From an uncultured Oscillospiraceae bacterium (GTDB lineage: Bacteria > Bacillota > Clostridia > Oscillospirales > Oscillospiraceae), in the NCBI GenBank assembly GCA_947629775.1, contig CANRFA010000006.1, positions 1 to 64,000 of the forward strand: a stretch of 64,000 nucleotides of DNA. Reading direction: 5' to 3'. The translations under genes were made by a program, and so were the position numbers. Positions 7,604 through 16,169 of the stretch are shown one piece after another; the first letter of the stretch is position 1; each line of letters starts with the position of its first letter. A model generated the notes under the pieces. That model was not told the origin of the DNA, searched no databases, and saw only the letters and a list, made by a program, of their open reading frames with translations.

Positions 7604-8275
7604 TCACCCCATATAGTCGCCGTTGTAGCTGACCAGCACGGCGCTGTGTACCCCCGGCATCTCCGCCAGGGCGTTGACAAAGTCGGTGTTGTCGTCCTTG
7701 AGCCGGACGTCCAGGTTCAGTTCCACCAGCCCCTTCTGCACGGTCTTGCTCTTCACCGCGCAGCGGCGGGTGTTCTCCTCCAGGAAGGCGCGGGCGGCGG
7801 TCTCGCTGTCGTGGTTCTCGCACTGCAGGACCACAATGAAGGGATCGCAGTGGGATTTGCGGTTGACGAAGACCAGCAGGATGAGGCCGATGATCACGCT
7901 GCCGATCACCGCCAGGGGAATCATGCCGGCGGCCAGTACGATGCCCACCGCGATGGCCCAGAAGAGGAAGGCGATATCCAGGGGTTCCTTGATGGCGGTG
8001 CGGAAGCGGACGATGGAGAGGGCGCCCACCATGCCGAGGGAGAGGACCACGTTGGAGGTGACGGCCAGGATGACGAGGGTGGTGATCATGGTAAGCGCCA
8101 GCAGGGTGACGCCGAAGCTGGAGGAGTACATGACGCCCTGGTAGGTCTTGCGGTAGATCAGGAAGATGAACAGGCCCAGCCCGAAGGACAGAAGCAGGGC
8201 CAGAGCCATATCGAAGAGGCTCACGGAGGTGACGTTTTCCAGGAAGCTGGAACGGAATATGTCGTTGAAGTTCAT
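7604..8275 (-). CDS. DUF4956 membrane protein
   Basis: 223 residues, ATG at 8275 with AAGGAG nine bases upstream. Residues 20-140 contain four hydrophobic segments with the conserved loop GMVGALSIVRFRTAIKEPLDIAFLFWAIAVG shape (here shown in part), typical of DUF4956; residues 145-223 form a soluble tail ending in a ferredoxin-like fold (LVELNLDVRLKDDNTDFVNALAEMPGVHSAVLV is read as its last strand-helix units). The molecular function of the family is unknown; it is usually found between a VTC-domain protein and a Cthe_2159 protein, exactly as here. Stop codon is 4 bp before the next start, so the genes are translationally coupled. Confidence 0.85.
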   Translation of the reverse strand: MNFNDIFRSSFLENVTSVSLFDMALALLLSFGLGLFIFLIYRKTYQGVMYSSSFGVTLLALTMITTLVILAVTSNVVLSLGMVGALSIVRFRTAIKEPLDIAFLFWAIAVGIVLAAGMIPLAVIGSVIIGLILLVFVNRKSHCDPFIVVLQCENHDSETAARAFLEENTRRCAVKSKTVQKGLVELNLDVRLKDDNTDFVNALAEMPGVHSAVLVSYNGDYMG

Positions 8276-8300
8276 GAAGAGGGCTCCTTTTCAGATGAGT

Positions 8301-8978
8301 TCAGCCGTAGACGCGGCACTGGGCGTATTTGGAGAAGGAAGTGACCCGGCGGCCCGGCAGCTGGACGGCGTCCCGGACCACATCGGGCAGAAAGCCGTCC
8401 CACTTCACTTCCAGAAGGATGGGGGCGTTTCCGGCGGGGACGGTCACGCAGGCGGGGTTGAGGAAGTCCACGCAGGAGAGACCGGTGCGCAGGTTGTAGT
8501 CCAGGGTAACCCGTACGTTGCCGGGGGCGAAGACGAAGGGCTCCCGGGTGTAGTCCACGATGGTCCGGGGCCGCAGTCCCTGGATACGCATGCGGGTATG
8601 GAGCTCCCGCACAAGGTCCTGGGGGTGATCCGGCATCCAGTCCACCTGTCCCTCCACCAGCATCTGCGCCTCTTCCCGGGTGAGGACGCAGCTCTGCTTG
8701 TTTCCCAGGCCGCCCCGCTTGCTCTTCTTCTCCAGGTGCAGCAGCGAGGTGTCTCCATCGTAATAGCGGATCCGGAACTTCTCCCGGCAGCTGACGCCGT
8801 CCAGCTTTTCCCGGAGGGCCCGGTCCGTGGGCGTATCGAAGTAGAGGCTGCGGATTTCATAGCGTCCGTTCCGGGCGTGAGGGTCCGGCCGGAGGACGGC
8901 GCGCAGCCGCTGCCGCAGAACCAGCAGGTCCATGGCATTCAGCTCGTGCTTCCACTCGTGACGGAATTCCACAGGCAT
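8301..8978 (-). CDS. VTC-domain protein (polyphosphate polymerase-like)
   Basis: 225 residues from the ATG at 8978, chosen because AAAGGAGG sits 6 bp upstream; the frame stays open further 5' but without a site. The VTC fold is shown by RHEWKHELN at the start, EIRSLYFDTPTDRALREKLDG, KFRIRYY, LHLEKKSKRGGLGNK, TIVDYTREPFV, RVTLDYNLRTG and LLEVKW, the basic and acidic tunnel residues of CYTH-like triphosphate enzymes. In yeast VTC4 this domain makes polyphosphate from ATP; bacterial stand-alone copies are presumed similar but are little studied. It is the first gene of the operon with DUF4956 and Cthe_2159 and is divergent from the OmpR-type system. Confidence 0.85.
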   Translation of the reverse strand: MPVEFRHEWKHELNAMDLLVLRQRLRAVLRPDPHARNGRYEIRSLYFDTPTDRALREKLDGVSCREKFRIRYYDGDTSLLHLEKKSKRGGLGNKQSCVLTREEAQMLVEGQVDWMPDHPQDLVRELHTRMRIQGLRPRTIVDYTREPFVFAPGNVRVTLDYNLRTGLSCVDFLNPACVTVPAGNAPILLEVKWDGFLPDVVRDAVQLPGRRVTSFSKYAQCRVYG

Positions 8979-9006
8979 CTGCCTCCTTTCTGCAGGTGAT
9001 GGGCCC

Positions 9007-9038
9007 ATTTTACCCGGGAAAGCTGAAGGGAGACTGAA
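9007..9038 (-). promoter_or_regulatory. VTC operon promoter with PhoB-type tandem repeats
   Basis: Read on the minus strand: TTCA (9038-9035), 7 bp, TTCA (9027-9024), 11 bp, then -10 TAAAAT (9012-9007). The position expected for a -35 (AGTCTC) is poor. A further TTCA lies 33 bp (three 11-bp turns) upstream at 9071-9068. The same spacing to the -10 is found at the ABC operon promoter. Confidence 0.5.
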
Positions 9039-9086
9039 AAAAGGGGCCCGGATTTGTAAAAGAATTATGAATTTGCCGGCCGGCCC

Positions 9087-9115
9087 TTGGATTCCCGGCC
9101 GGAGAGGATTATTAT
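9087..9115 (+). promoter_or_regulatory. Promoter of the OmpR-type two-component operon
   Basis: TTGGAT (9087-9092), 17 bp spacer, TATTAT (9110-9115), 26 bp before the regulator ATG; a GGAGGGAG-like site precedes the start. Confidence 0.5.
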
Positions 9116-9141
9116 AACAGGCGCGGAATGGAGGGAGCGGC

Positions 9142-9819
9142 ATGAAAATCCTGGTTGTGGAGGACGAGAAGCTGCTGGCGGATTCCCTGAAGACCCTGCT
9201 GGAATCCCGGGGGTTTCAGGTGGACGCGGTCTACGACGGGGAGACCGGCGGGGAGTACATCCAGCTGGGGGTCTACGATCTGCTGATTCTGGATGTGATG
9301 ATGCCGGGACTCAACGGCTACCAGCTGGCCCGGCAGGCCCGCAGCCGCCGCTGCTCGGCCCCCATCCTCATGCTGACGGCCAAAGGCGAGGTGGAGGACC
9401 GGATCGAAGGACTCAACGCGGGGGCGGATTATTACCTCACGAAGCCCTTTGACGCCCGGGAGCTGCTGGCCTGCGTGAACGCCCTCCTGCGCCGGCAGGG
9501 AAACCAGGTGGACGAGCTGGTCCTGGGCAACACCGCGCTGGATCTGGCCTCCTGCATGCTGGTCTGCGGCAGCCGGCGGGTCCGGCTGTCCGCCCGGGAG
9601 TTTGACGTGATGCGCCTGCTCTTTCAGTCGGGAGAGCGGAACCTCTCCAAGGAGACCATCCTTTCCCGGGTCTGGGGCTACGACTCCAACGCGGTGGAGA
9701 ACCACGTGGAGGTCTATGTGGGCTTCCTTCGCAAGAAGCTGGCCAGCATCGGTTCCAGCGTGCGCATCGAGGCCATCCGCCGGCAGGGCTACCATCTGGA
9801 GGTGGCGGAGGAATGCTGA
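9142..9819 (+). CDS. OmpR/PhoB-family response regulator
   Basis: 225 residues. The receiver domain (1-115) has the acidic pair EDE at 7-9, phospho-acceptor Asp51 in LILDVMMPG, Thr79 and Lys101 in YYLTKPFD. The C-terminal winged helix (about 125-222) shows RRVRLSAREFDVMRLL, ILSRVWGYDSNAVENHVEVYV and the closing EAIRRQGYHLE hairpin. It is co-translated with the histidine kinase: the kinase ATG at 9813 overlaps the last 7 bp. It stands between two operons whose promoters carry 11-bp TTCA repeats, so it is the best candidate for their activator (inference). Confidence 0.93.
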   Translation: MKILVVEDEKLLADSLKTLLESRGFQVDAVYDGETGGEYIQLGVYDLLILDVMMPGLNGYQLARQARSRRCSAPILMLTAKGEVEDRIEGLNAGADYYLTKPFDARELLACVNALLRRQGNQVDELVLGNTALDLASCMLVCGSRRVRLSAREFDVMRLLFQSGERNLSKETILSRVWGYDSNAVENHVEVYVGFLRKKLASIGSSVRIEAIRRQGYHLEVAEEC

Positions 9820-11015
9820 AGCGGCTGCGCCTGAAGTTCATCTGCATCAACATGGCCATGGTGCTGGCGGTGCTGCTGGCGATGTTCGCCACCGTCTATC
9901 AGGTGACCCGTCAGGACCTGGAGACGGAGAGCATCCGCACCATGCGGGCCATCGCGGCGGAGCCCTTCCGCATGGGCCGGCCGGGCGACCTGGAGGAGGG
10001 AGTGCGGCTGCCCTACTTCGTGCTGCAGCTGGGCCGCAACGGGGATCTGGTGACCGCCGGCGGCTACTTTGATCTCTCGGACGAGGTCATGCTTCAGGAA
10101 CTGCTCCAGAAGGCCCAGGAGACCGGGGAACAGGAGGGGGTCCTGCGGGACTACGGGCTGCGCTTCTGCTATGGCCGCAGCCCCTGGGGCCGCAGCGTGG
10201 TGTTCGCGGACATGTCCAGCGAGCAGAAGACCCTGGACAGTCTGGTGCGCACCTGCGCGGTGATCGGCGGCGTCAGCATGGTGGCGTTCCTGCTGATCAG
10301 CGTCTTTCTGGCCCGCTGGGCCGTGCGGCCGGTGGAAAAGGCCTGGGATCAGCAGCGGCAGTTCGTGGCGGACGCCTCCCACGAGCTGAAGACCCCGCTG
10401 ACCGTGATTCTGACCAACGCGGAGCTGCTCCAGGAGCCGGGCTACGACGAGCAGAGCCGGAGGAAGTTTTCGGAGAGCATCCTCGCCATGACCCGCCAGA
10501 TGCGGGGGCTGGTGGAGAACCTGCTGGAGCTGGCCCGGGTGGACAGCGGGCGGATACGTACCGCCATGTCCCGGGTGGATTTCAGCGCGGTGGTGGCGGA
10601 GGGCGCGCTGCCCTTCGAGCCTCTGTATTTTGAGCAGGGGCTGGAACTGGACGCCTGGACCGAGGAGGGGATCTTCGTCTACGGCAGCGAAGACCACCTG
10701 CGGCAGGTGGTGGAGATCCTGCTGGACAACGCCCGGAAGTATTCGGAGACCTCCGGCGCCGTGACGCTGCGGCTGCGCCGGCAGGGGAAGCGCTGTCTGC
10801 TGACGGTCTCCAATCCGGGGCCGGAACTGTCTCCGGAGGACCGGAAGAACATCTTCAAGCGCTTTTACCGGGTCAATCGGGCCCGGGGAATGGAAGGCGG
10901 CTACGGGCTGGGGCTGTCCATCGCGGACGGCATTGTCCGGGAGCATCGGGGCCGGATCTGGGTGGAGAGCGCCGGCGGTCAGAACAGCTTTTTTGTGGAG
11001 CTGCCCGTGGGGTAG
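9813..11015 (+). CDS. Sensor histidine kinase of the OmpR-type pair
   Basis: 400 residues. Membrane segments at about 9-30 and 148-168 bracket a short (about 115-residue) extracytoplasmic domain. The HisKA box is DASHELKTPLT with phospho-His190, followed by N (LLDNARKYSE), D/F (KNIFKRFYRV) and G (GGYGLGLSI) boxes of the ATPase domain. No HAMP domain is clear; the second membrane helix joins the dimerisation region through VRPVEKAWDQQRQFV. It phosphorylates the preceding regulator. The signal is unknown; the flanking envelope genes suggest a cell-surface stress or nutrient cue (inference). Confidence 0.93.
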   Translation: MLKRLRLKFICINMAMVLAVLLAMFATVYQVTRQDLETESIRTMRAIAAEPFRMGRPGDLEEGVRLPYFVLQLGRNGDLVTAGGYFDLSDEVMLQELLQKAQETGEQEGVLRDYGLRFCYGRSPWGRSVVFADMSSEQKTLDSLVRTCAVIGGVSMVAFLLISVFLARWAVRPVEKAWDQQRQFVADASHELKTPLTVILTNAELLQEPGYDEQSRRKFSESILAMTRQMRGLVENLLELARVDSGRIRTAMSRVDFSAVVAEGALPFEPLYFEQGLELDAWTEEGIFVYGSEDHLRQVVEILLDNARKYSETSGAVTLRLRRQGKRCLLTVSNPGPELSPEDRKNIFKRFYRVNRARGMEGGYGLGLSIADGIVREHRGRIWVESAGGQNSFFVELPVG

Positions 11016-11023
11016 CGGAGCGG

Positions 11024-11053
11024 AAGGGGACGGCGGCGCCGTCCCCTTCATTG
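11024..11053 (+). terminator. Terminator after the two-component operon
   Basis: Stem AAGGGGACGGCG/CGCCGTCCCCTT region (11024-11048), followed by CATTGTT only, so termination may be partial. Confidence 0.55.
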
Positions 11054-11108
11054 TTCAAAGAATGTTCATGAATTCTTTCAGCATGGTTTCAGGAAGCCGT
11101 ACTACAAT
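11054..11108 (+). promoter_or_regulatory. ABC operon promoter with four phased TTCA repeats
   Basis: TTCA at 11054, 11065, 11077 and 11088 (steps 11, 12, 11); the first two are full TGTTCA repeats with N5 between. The last ends 11 bp before the -10 TACAAT (11103-11108). The expected -35 position (AGCATG) is poor, so activation by a direct-repeat binding regulator is likely. The architecture matches PhoB-family (pho box) promoters. Confidence 0.55.
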
Positions 11109-11134
11109 GGAGCATGCAAAAGGAGGTTATCCGA

Positions 11135-12145
11135 ATGATCCAAGTAGAGCACCTGACCAAGTACTACGGCGATTTTCTGGCGGTCAGCGACCTGTCCTTC
11201 GAGATCGGGGAGGGGCATGTCTACGGCTTCCTGGGTCCCAACGGCGCGGGCAAGTCCACCACCATGAACATCATGACGGGGTGCCTGTCCGCCACGGAGG
11301 GACATGTCCGGATTGACGGATTCGATATTTTCGAGCAGCCGAAAGAGGCGAAGAAGCACATCGGCTATCTGCCGGAGCAGCCGCCCCTGTATCTGAACGA
11401 GACGCCGGCGGAGTACCTGCGCTTCGTGGGAGAGGCCAAGGGACTGCGGGGTCAGGACCTGCGGGACCAGGTGGAGTCGGTCATCGCGCAGACCGGTATC
11501 GACAACGTGCGCAACCGCCGTATTTCGGCGCTTTCCAAGGGCTACCGCCAGCGGGTGGGCATCGCCCAGGCCCTGCTGGGGAACCCCGAGGTCATTATTC
11601 TCGACGAGCCCACTGTAGGTCTGGACCCCATCCAGATCATCGAGATCCGGGACCTGATTCAGGACCTGGGCCGTACCCATACGGTGATCTTCAGCTCCCA
11701 CATCCTCCCCGAGGTGCAGACCATCTGCGACCGCATCCTGATGATCGCCCACGGCAGGCTGGTGGCGTTTGACGCCCCGGAGAACCTGGAGAAGCGGCTT
11801 CTGGCCCCCAACGAGGTTACCCTGCTGGCGGAGGCGGGGCTGGAGGATACGGAGACCATCCTCGCCGGGGTGGAGGAGATCGCGGAGGTGCAGGCGGAGG
11901 AAGCGGAGCCCGGCCGGACCGGCGCCCATGTGACGCTTTCCTGCAAGGACGCCTACGAGGGGTCCCGGGCCATCTTCCTGGCCTTCGCCCAGGCCGGGAA
12001 GCCGCTGCTGGAGCTGTCCGTGAAGCGGGCCAGCCTGGAGGATCTGTTCCTGGAGCTGACCGAGGCCACCGGGGAAGAGACCGGGGCCGGACCGGAGACG
12101 GAATCCGAGCCGGAGACCCCGGAGACAGAGGAGGAGCAGCCATGA
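11135..12145 (+). CDS. ABC transporter ATP-binding protein (GldA-type)
   Basis: 336 residues. The ATG at 11135 is chosen because AAAGGAGG ends about 8 bp upstream; an ATG at 11114 lies before that site. Walker A is GPNGAGKSTT, Q-loop region YLPEQPPLYL, signature LSKGYRQRVGIAQAL, Walker B VIILDEPTVGLDP, and the H-loop is in IFSSHILPE. The C-terminal 80 residues are Glu-rich and end in an acidic tail. It drives the export complex formed with the next three genes; the stop overlaps the permease start by 4 bp. Confidence 0.92.
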   Translation: MIQVEHLTKYYGDFLAVSDLSFEIGEGHVYGFLGPNGAGKSTTMNIMTGCLSATEGHVRIDGFDIFEQPKEAKKHIGYLPEQPPLYLNETPAEYLRFVGEAKGLRGQDLRDQVESVIAQTGIDNVRNRRISALSKGYRQRVGIAQALLGNPEVIILDEPTVGLDPIQIIEIRDLIQDLGRTHTVIFSSHILPEVQTICDRILMIAHGRLVAFDAPENLEKRLLAPNEVTLLAEAGLEDTETILAGVEEIAEVQAEEAEPGRTGAHVTLSCKDAYEGSRAIFLAFAQAGKPLLELSVKRASLEDLFLELTEATGEETGAGPETESEPETPETEEEQP

Positions 12146-13005
12146 CAGCCATCCTGAAACATGAACTGAGGACGTATTTCCATTCCCTGACGGCCTATAT
12201 CTTCGGGGCCTTTCTGCTGATTGCCGTGGGAATCAGCGCCATGCGCTACAATATTGACGCGGCGGTGAGCAACTTCGAGTTCGTGCTCAACTTCTGCAGC
12301 CTGATCTTTGCCATCATCGTGCCCATCCTGACCATGCGGGTCCTGGCGGAGGAGCGCCGGCAGAGGACGGACCAGCTGCTGTACTCGCTGCCCATTACCA
12401 CGACCCAGGTGATCGTGGGCAAATATCTGGCGCTGCTGACGGTCTATCTGGTGCCTCTGGTGATCATCAGCCTCTATCCGCTGATCTTCCGCCGCTTCGG
12501 CGACGTCTATCTGCTGACCGCCTATGGCTCCCTGCTGGCCTTCTTCCTGATGGGAGCGGCCCTGATCTCTCTGGGGCTGTTCATCTCCTCCCTGACGGAC
12601 AACCAGGGCTTCGCGGCGGGCATCGGGGTGGCGGTGATTCTCTTCAATTACTACTCCGTGAGCCTGTCCGAATATGTATCCGCGACCGCCATGGGCTCCG
12701 TGATCGCCATGTGCGTGCTCCTGCTCCTGATCGGCGCGGTGATCAAGCATCTCACCGGCAGCGAGGACCTGGGGTACGGATTTTCCATCGTCGCCATTCT
12801 GATTCTGGGCCTGGTCTTCTTTTTCCGGGCGGAGAGCTTCGAGGGGCTGCTGCCCTCCATCATGTCGGCGCTCTCCCTCTTTGACCGCTTTGTGACCTTC
12901 GTCAACGGGTCGTTCGACCTGACCTCCATCGTGTATTATCTGTCGGTGATCGGGCTGTTCCTGTTCCTGTCGGTCCAGTCTCTTGAGAAGAGGAGGTATA
13001 ACTGA
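12142..13005 (+). CDS. ABC-2 type permease (GldF-type)
   Basis: 287 residues with six hydrophobic segments and short loops, starting with KHELRTYFHSLTAYIFGAFLL, the N-terminal helix typical of GldF/NosY-like ABC-2 permeases. The motif RVLAEERRQRTDQLLYSLPITT follows the second helix and is the coupling region of this family. Start ATGA overlaps the ATPase stop; its own stop overlaps the next ATG by one base. Substrate unknown. Confidence 0.88.
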   Translation: MTAILKHELRTYFHSLTAYIFGAFLLIAVGISAMRYNIDAAVSNFEFVLNFCSLIFAIIVPILTMRVLAEERRQRTDQLLYSLPITTTQVIVGKYLALLTVYLVPLVIISLYPLIFRRFGDVYLLTAYGSLLAFFLMGAALISLGLFISSLTDNQGFAAGIGVAVILFNYYSVSLSEYVSATAMGSVIAMCVLLLLIGAVIKHLTGSEDLGYGFSIVAILILGLVFFFRAESFEGLLPSIMSALSLFDRFVTFVNGSFDLTSIVYYLSVIGLFLFLSVQSLEKRRYN

Positions 13006-14483
13006 TGGCGTTCTTTTCAAAAAAGGACGGCGCGGGGAAGAAAACGGAGAAGAAGGGGAAGGCCCCCGCACTCCGCAGCCGCCAGGCCTTTCAGGGGGGC
13101 AGCTACTCCCTGGCCGTGTCGGCTCTTGTGCTGGCCATCGTGGTGGTTCTGAACATCTTTGTGTCTGCGCTGCCCCTTTCCATGACTCACTACGATATCA
13201 GCGCCTCCAAGCTCTACTCCATCACCAGCAACACGAAGGTGGTGGTGAACGCCCTGGACAAGGACGTGACCATCTACTGGATCGTGCAGGCGGACCAGGA
13301 GGACGAGGTAATCGCCAATCTGCTGGACAAATACGAGAGCCTCTCGGATCATATCAGGGTCGTCAAGCGCAATCCGGACGTCTATCCCACGTTCGCCCAG
13401 CAGTATACGGACGAGGACGTGGCCAACAACAGCCTGGTGGTGGAGTGCGGAGACCGCAACCGCTACATCGCTTATGACGACATCTATATCCAGAAGCCGG
13501 ACATGTACTCCTACACCTATAACAGTTCCTTCGACGGCGAGGGCGCCATCACCTCCGCCATCGACTACGTGGTCAACGCGGAGCTGCCGAAGCTGTATGT
13601 GCTGGAGGGCCACGGCGAGGCGGAACTGCCCGCCAACTTCCGGGATCAGGTGGAGAAGGAGAACGTGGAGATCGACAGCCTCTCTCTTCTGACCACGGAC
13701 TCCATTCCCGTGGAGGCGGCCTGCCTGATGATTTGGGCCCCGGAGAGCGACATCTCCGAGGAGGAGAAGAACATGCTCCAGGACTATACGCAGGACGGCG
13801 GCCGGCTGCTGGTGGTGGCGGGCCCCGGTCAGGAGGGCAACCTGGAGAACCTGAACAGCCTGCTGACCGAATACGGCGTGAAGTTCGCCGACGGACTGGT
13901 GATCGAGGGAGACCGGGGCTACTTTGCCTCTCAGAACCCCCTGCTTCTGCTGCCGGAGCTGAACAGCGCGGACGTGACGGACGCGCTCATCGAGGAGAAC
14001 TATCACGTCATGCTTCCCGCGGCCCAGGGCCTGGACCTGTCCGAAGCGCAGGATTCCGTCTCCGCTCTGCTGACCACCTCGGAGGCCTCCTACGCGAAGG
14101 CGGACGGCTATGAGATCACCACCTACGAGAAGGAAGACGGGGACGCGGAGGGACCCTTTGCGGTGGGTGTTTCCGTGGACTGCGGCAACGACGGCCGCAT
14201 CATCTGGTTCACCTCCTCCTTCTTCCTGGAGGACGAGTACAACGCTTATTCTTCCGGCGCCAACGGCGACCTGACCATGAACGCCATCGCGTCCATGGTA
14301 GGGGAGACGGAAGCCATGGCGATCCGCAGCAAGTCCCTGAACTACAACTACCTGACCATCAGCGAGTCCGCGTCCGCCTGGCTGAAGGTGCTTATGATCG
14401 GCGTGTTCCCGCTGGCCTATCTGGGAATCGGAATCGCGGTCGTTCTGAGAAGGAGGAGACTGCAGCATGAAGCGGTCCGGTAA
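13005..14483 (+). CDS. GldG-like ABC transporter auxiliary protein
   Basis: 492 residues: a basic cytosolic start, one membrane helix (about 36-58), a large extracytoplasmic domain and a C-terminal helix (about 455-480) ending RRRRLQHEAVR. The middle holds the GldG/ABC_transp_aux pattern: ITSNTKVVVNALDKDVTIYW, LYVLEGHGEAELP, and DYTQDGGRLLVVAGPG. Family members sit beside Gld-type ABC ATPases and permeases and are thought to be substrate-handling partners; in Bacteroidetes they are linked to gliding, but here no other gliding gene is present. It is translationally coupled on both sides. Confidence 0.88.
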   Translation: MAFFSKKDGAGKKTEKKGKAPALRSRQAFQGGSYSLAVSALVLAIVVVLNIFVSALPLSMTHYDISASKLYSITSNTKVVVNALDKDVTIYWIVQADQEDEVIANLLDKYESLSDHIRVVKRNPDVYPTFAQQYTDEDVANNSLVVECGDRNRYIAYDDIYIQKPDMYSYTYNSSFDGEGAITSAIDYVVNAELPKLYVLEGHGEAELPANFRDQVEKENVEIDSLSLLTTDSIPVEAACLMIWAPESDISEEEKNMLQDYTQDGGRLLVVAGPGQEGNLENLNSLLTEYGVKFADGLVIEGDRGYFASQNPLLLLPELNSADVTDALIEENYHVMLPAAQGLDLSEAQDSVSALLTTSEASYAKADGYEITTYEKEDGDAEGPFAVGVSVDCGNDGRIIWFTSSFFLEDEYNAYSSGANGDLTMNAIASMVGETEAMAIRSKSLNYNYLTISESASAWLKVLMIGVFPLAYLGIGIAVVLRRRRLQHEAVR

Positions 14484-15900
14484 ACTGATCGTTCTCGTGG
14501 CCGTGCTGGTGGCGGTGAGCGTCGCCGCCATCGTCGCCATGCACATGGAAGAGCGCAAGGAAGAGATCCGTACCAGCGGCGAAGTGGTGCTGGAAGTGGA
14601 TCCCGAGAGCGTGGAAACCCTCTCCTGGCAGGGGGACGGGGATCTCCTGTCCTTCCACCGGGACGACGGATGGGTCTATGACGGCGACGACGCCTTTCCG
14701 GTGGACGGGGAGAAGATCGGGGAGCTGCTGGAGCAGTTCCGGGCCTTCGGCGCCGCCTTCGCCATCGAAAATCCGGAGGATCTGAGTCAGTACGGCCTGG
14801 ACGACCCCTCCTGCACGATTACCATGAAGACTGCGGACCAGGAGTACACGATTCTGCTGGGGGACTTCTCCAGCATGGACTCCCAGCGCTACGTCTCCAC
14901 CGGGGACGGAAAGGTCTACCTGGCGGCGTCGGACCCCATGGACGCCTTTGACGCCACCCTGCGGGACGTGATCGACAACGACGACCTCCCGGACCTCAGC
15001 GAAGTGAAGAGCATGAAGGTGGAAGGAGAGGACACCTGGCAGGCGGAGCGGGCGGAAGAGAATACCCGGACCATCTGCGAGGACGATATCTTCTTCACCG
15101 AGCGCAACGGAAGCCAGCTGCCGCTGGATACGGACCGCATGGAGACCTTCTTTGAGGATATCAGTACCCTTGCTCTGACGAACTACGTGACCTACAAGGT
15201 GACGGAGGACGAACTGGCGGATTACGGGCTGGATAACCCGGAGCGGACCATCACCATCGTCTATACGGCGAAGGACGAGGACGACAACGAGTCGGAGGAG
15301 ACCTTCGTGCTGAAGGTCAGCCGGGACCCGGACGAGCTGGCGGCGGAGGCCGCGAAGGCGGAGAGCGGAGATTCCTCCGAGGATTCGGAAGAGACGGAAG
15401 AAACGGAAGAGATCAACGCCTTTGCCCGGGTGGGAGACTCCCCCATCGTCTACCAGATTACCGGCGTGGACTACACGGCCCTGATGAACAGCGGCTGTGA
15501 CGACCTGCGCCACCGGGAGATGTTCACCGGCGATCCGGAGCAGATCACCTCCATCGACATCTCTCTGGAGGGCGGCAGCTATACGCTGGTCGCCGAAGGG
15601 GAAGGCGAGGACCGGACCTGGAAGTACGGAGAGGAAGAGGCGGACGCCGAGGATCTGCTTTCCACCCTGGAGGATCTGAGCGCGAATACCTTTACAACGG
15701 ACAGCCCCGCCCAGAAGGAGGAGATCGCCCTGACCCTCCATCTGGATAACCCCAACGCGGACCAGCTGAAGCTGGCCTTCTACCGCCAGGACGGTACCAA
15801 TTGCCTGTGTCAGGCGGACGGCGTCTCCGTGGCGCTGGTTCCCCGCTCCGATGTGGTGGACCTGATTGAGGCGGTCAACGCCATTGTTCTGAACGGATAA
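14467..15900 (+). CDS. DUF4340 protein, partner of the Gld-type ABC transporter
   Basis: 477 residues, ATG at 14467 behind AGGAGGAG and overlapping the GldG-like gene by 17 bp. One N-terminal membrane helix (6-25) anchors a large outer domain built of repeated DUF4340 modules: ETLSWQGDGDLLSFHRDDGWVYDG is read in part as the first, and LSQYGLDDP and LADYGLDNPERTITI mark two repeats. A very acidic stretch (SGDSSEDSEETEETEEI) separates the modules near residue 300. It is the last gene of the ABC operon and is followed by a strong terminator. Function unknown; DUF4340 proteins commonly end GldA/F/G clusters. Confidence 0.85.
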   Translation: MKRSGKLIVLVAVLVAVSVAAIVAMHMEERKEEIRTSGEVVLEVDPESVETLSWQGDGDLLSFHRDDGWVYDGDDAFPVDGEKIGELLEQFRAFGAAFAIENPEDLSQYGLDDPSCTITMKTADQEYTILLGDFSSMDSQRYVSTGDGKVYLAASDPMDAFDATLRDVIDNDDLPDLSEVKSMKVEGEDTWQAERAEENTRTICEDDIFFTERNGSQLPLDTDRMETFFEDISTLALTNYVTYKVTEDELADYGLDNPERTITIVYTAKDEDDNESEETFVLKVSRDPDELAAEAAKAESGDSSEDSEETEETEEINAFARVGDSPIVYQITGVDYTALMNSGCDDLRHREMFTGDPEQITSIDISLEGGSYTLVAEGEGEDRTWKYGEEEADAEDLLSTLEDLSANTFTTDSPAQKEEIALTLHLDNPNADQLKLAFYRQDGTNCLCQADGVSVALVPRSDVVDLIEAVNAIVLNG

Positions 15901-15915
15901 GGGCAACATACCTGA

Positions 15916-15966
15916 AAGGGACGGAGTTTCCGGCGCTTTGGCGCCGGGGACTCCGCCCTTTTTTTC
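15916..15966 (+). terminator. Terminator of the ABC operon
   Basis: Long stem closed by AAGGG/CCCTT with core CCGGCGC (15930-15936)/GCGCCGG (15941-15947), loop TTTG, then eight or more T residues up to 15965. Confidence 0.9.
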
Positions 15967-16069
15967 GGGGCGAGGGCGGCTGGAGAGAGAAGAGAGGGGG
16001 AGGCGAGGGACGCGGAGCGGCGGACGGGAAAGATCGGAAACAGAAAAAGGAACTTCTCCCGGTTTCCGG

Positions 16070-16098
16070 TTGACGGGGCTGCAGGATGATGGTAGAAT
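16070..16098 (+). promoter_or_regulatory. Promoter of the cls - AI-2E - pullulanase operon
   Basis: TTGACG (16070-16075), 17 bp, TAGAAT (16093-16098). Transcription would start near 16105, which excludes the ATG at 16086 as a start and favours the TTG at 16170. Confidence 0.7.
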
Positions 16099-16169
16099 GC
16101 CGAATGGAGAATTCCAGTTTTTTCTTCATCTACTGCTACTGCTTTCAAGCAGAGAAAGGGAGGATCCAT

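Noticed and set aside
16086..16169. ATG start for cardiolipin synthase at 16086
   Set aside because: The promoter -10 lies at 16093-16098, downstream of this codon; a TTG at 16170 has a strong ribosome binding site.
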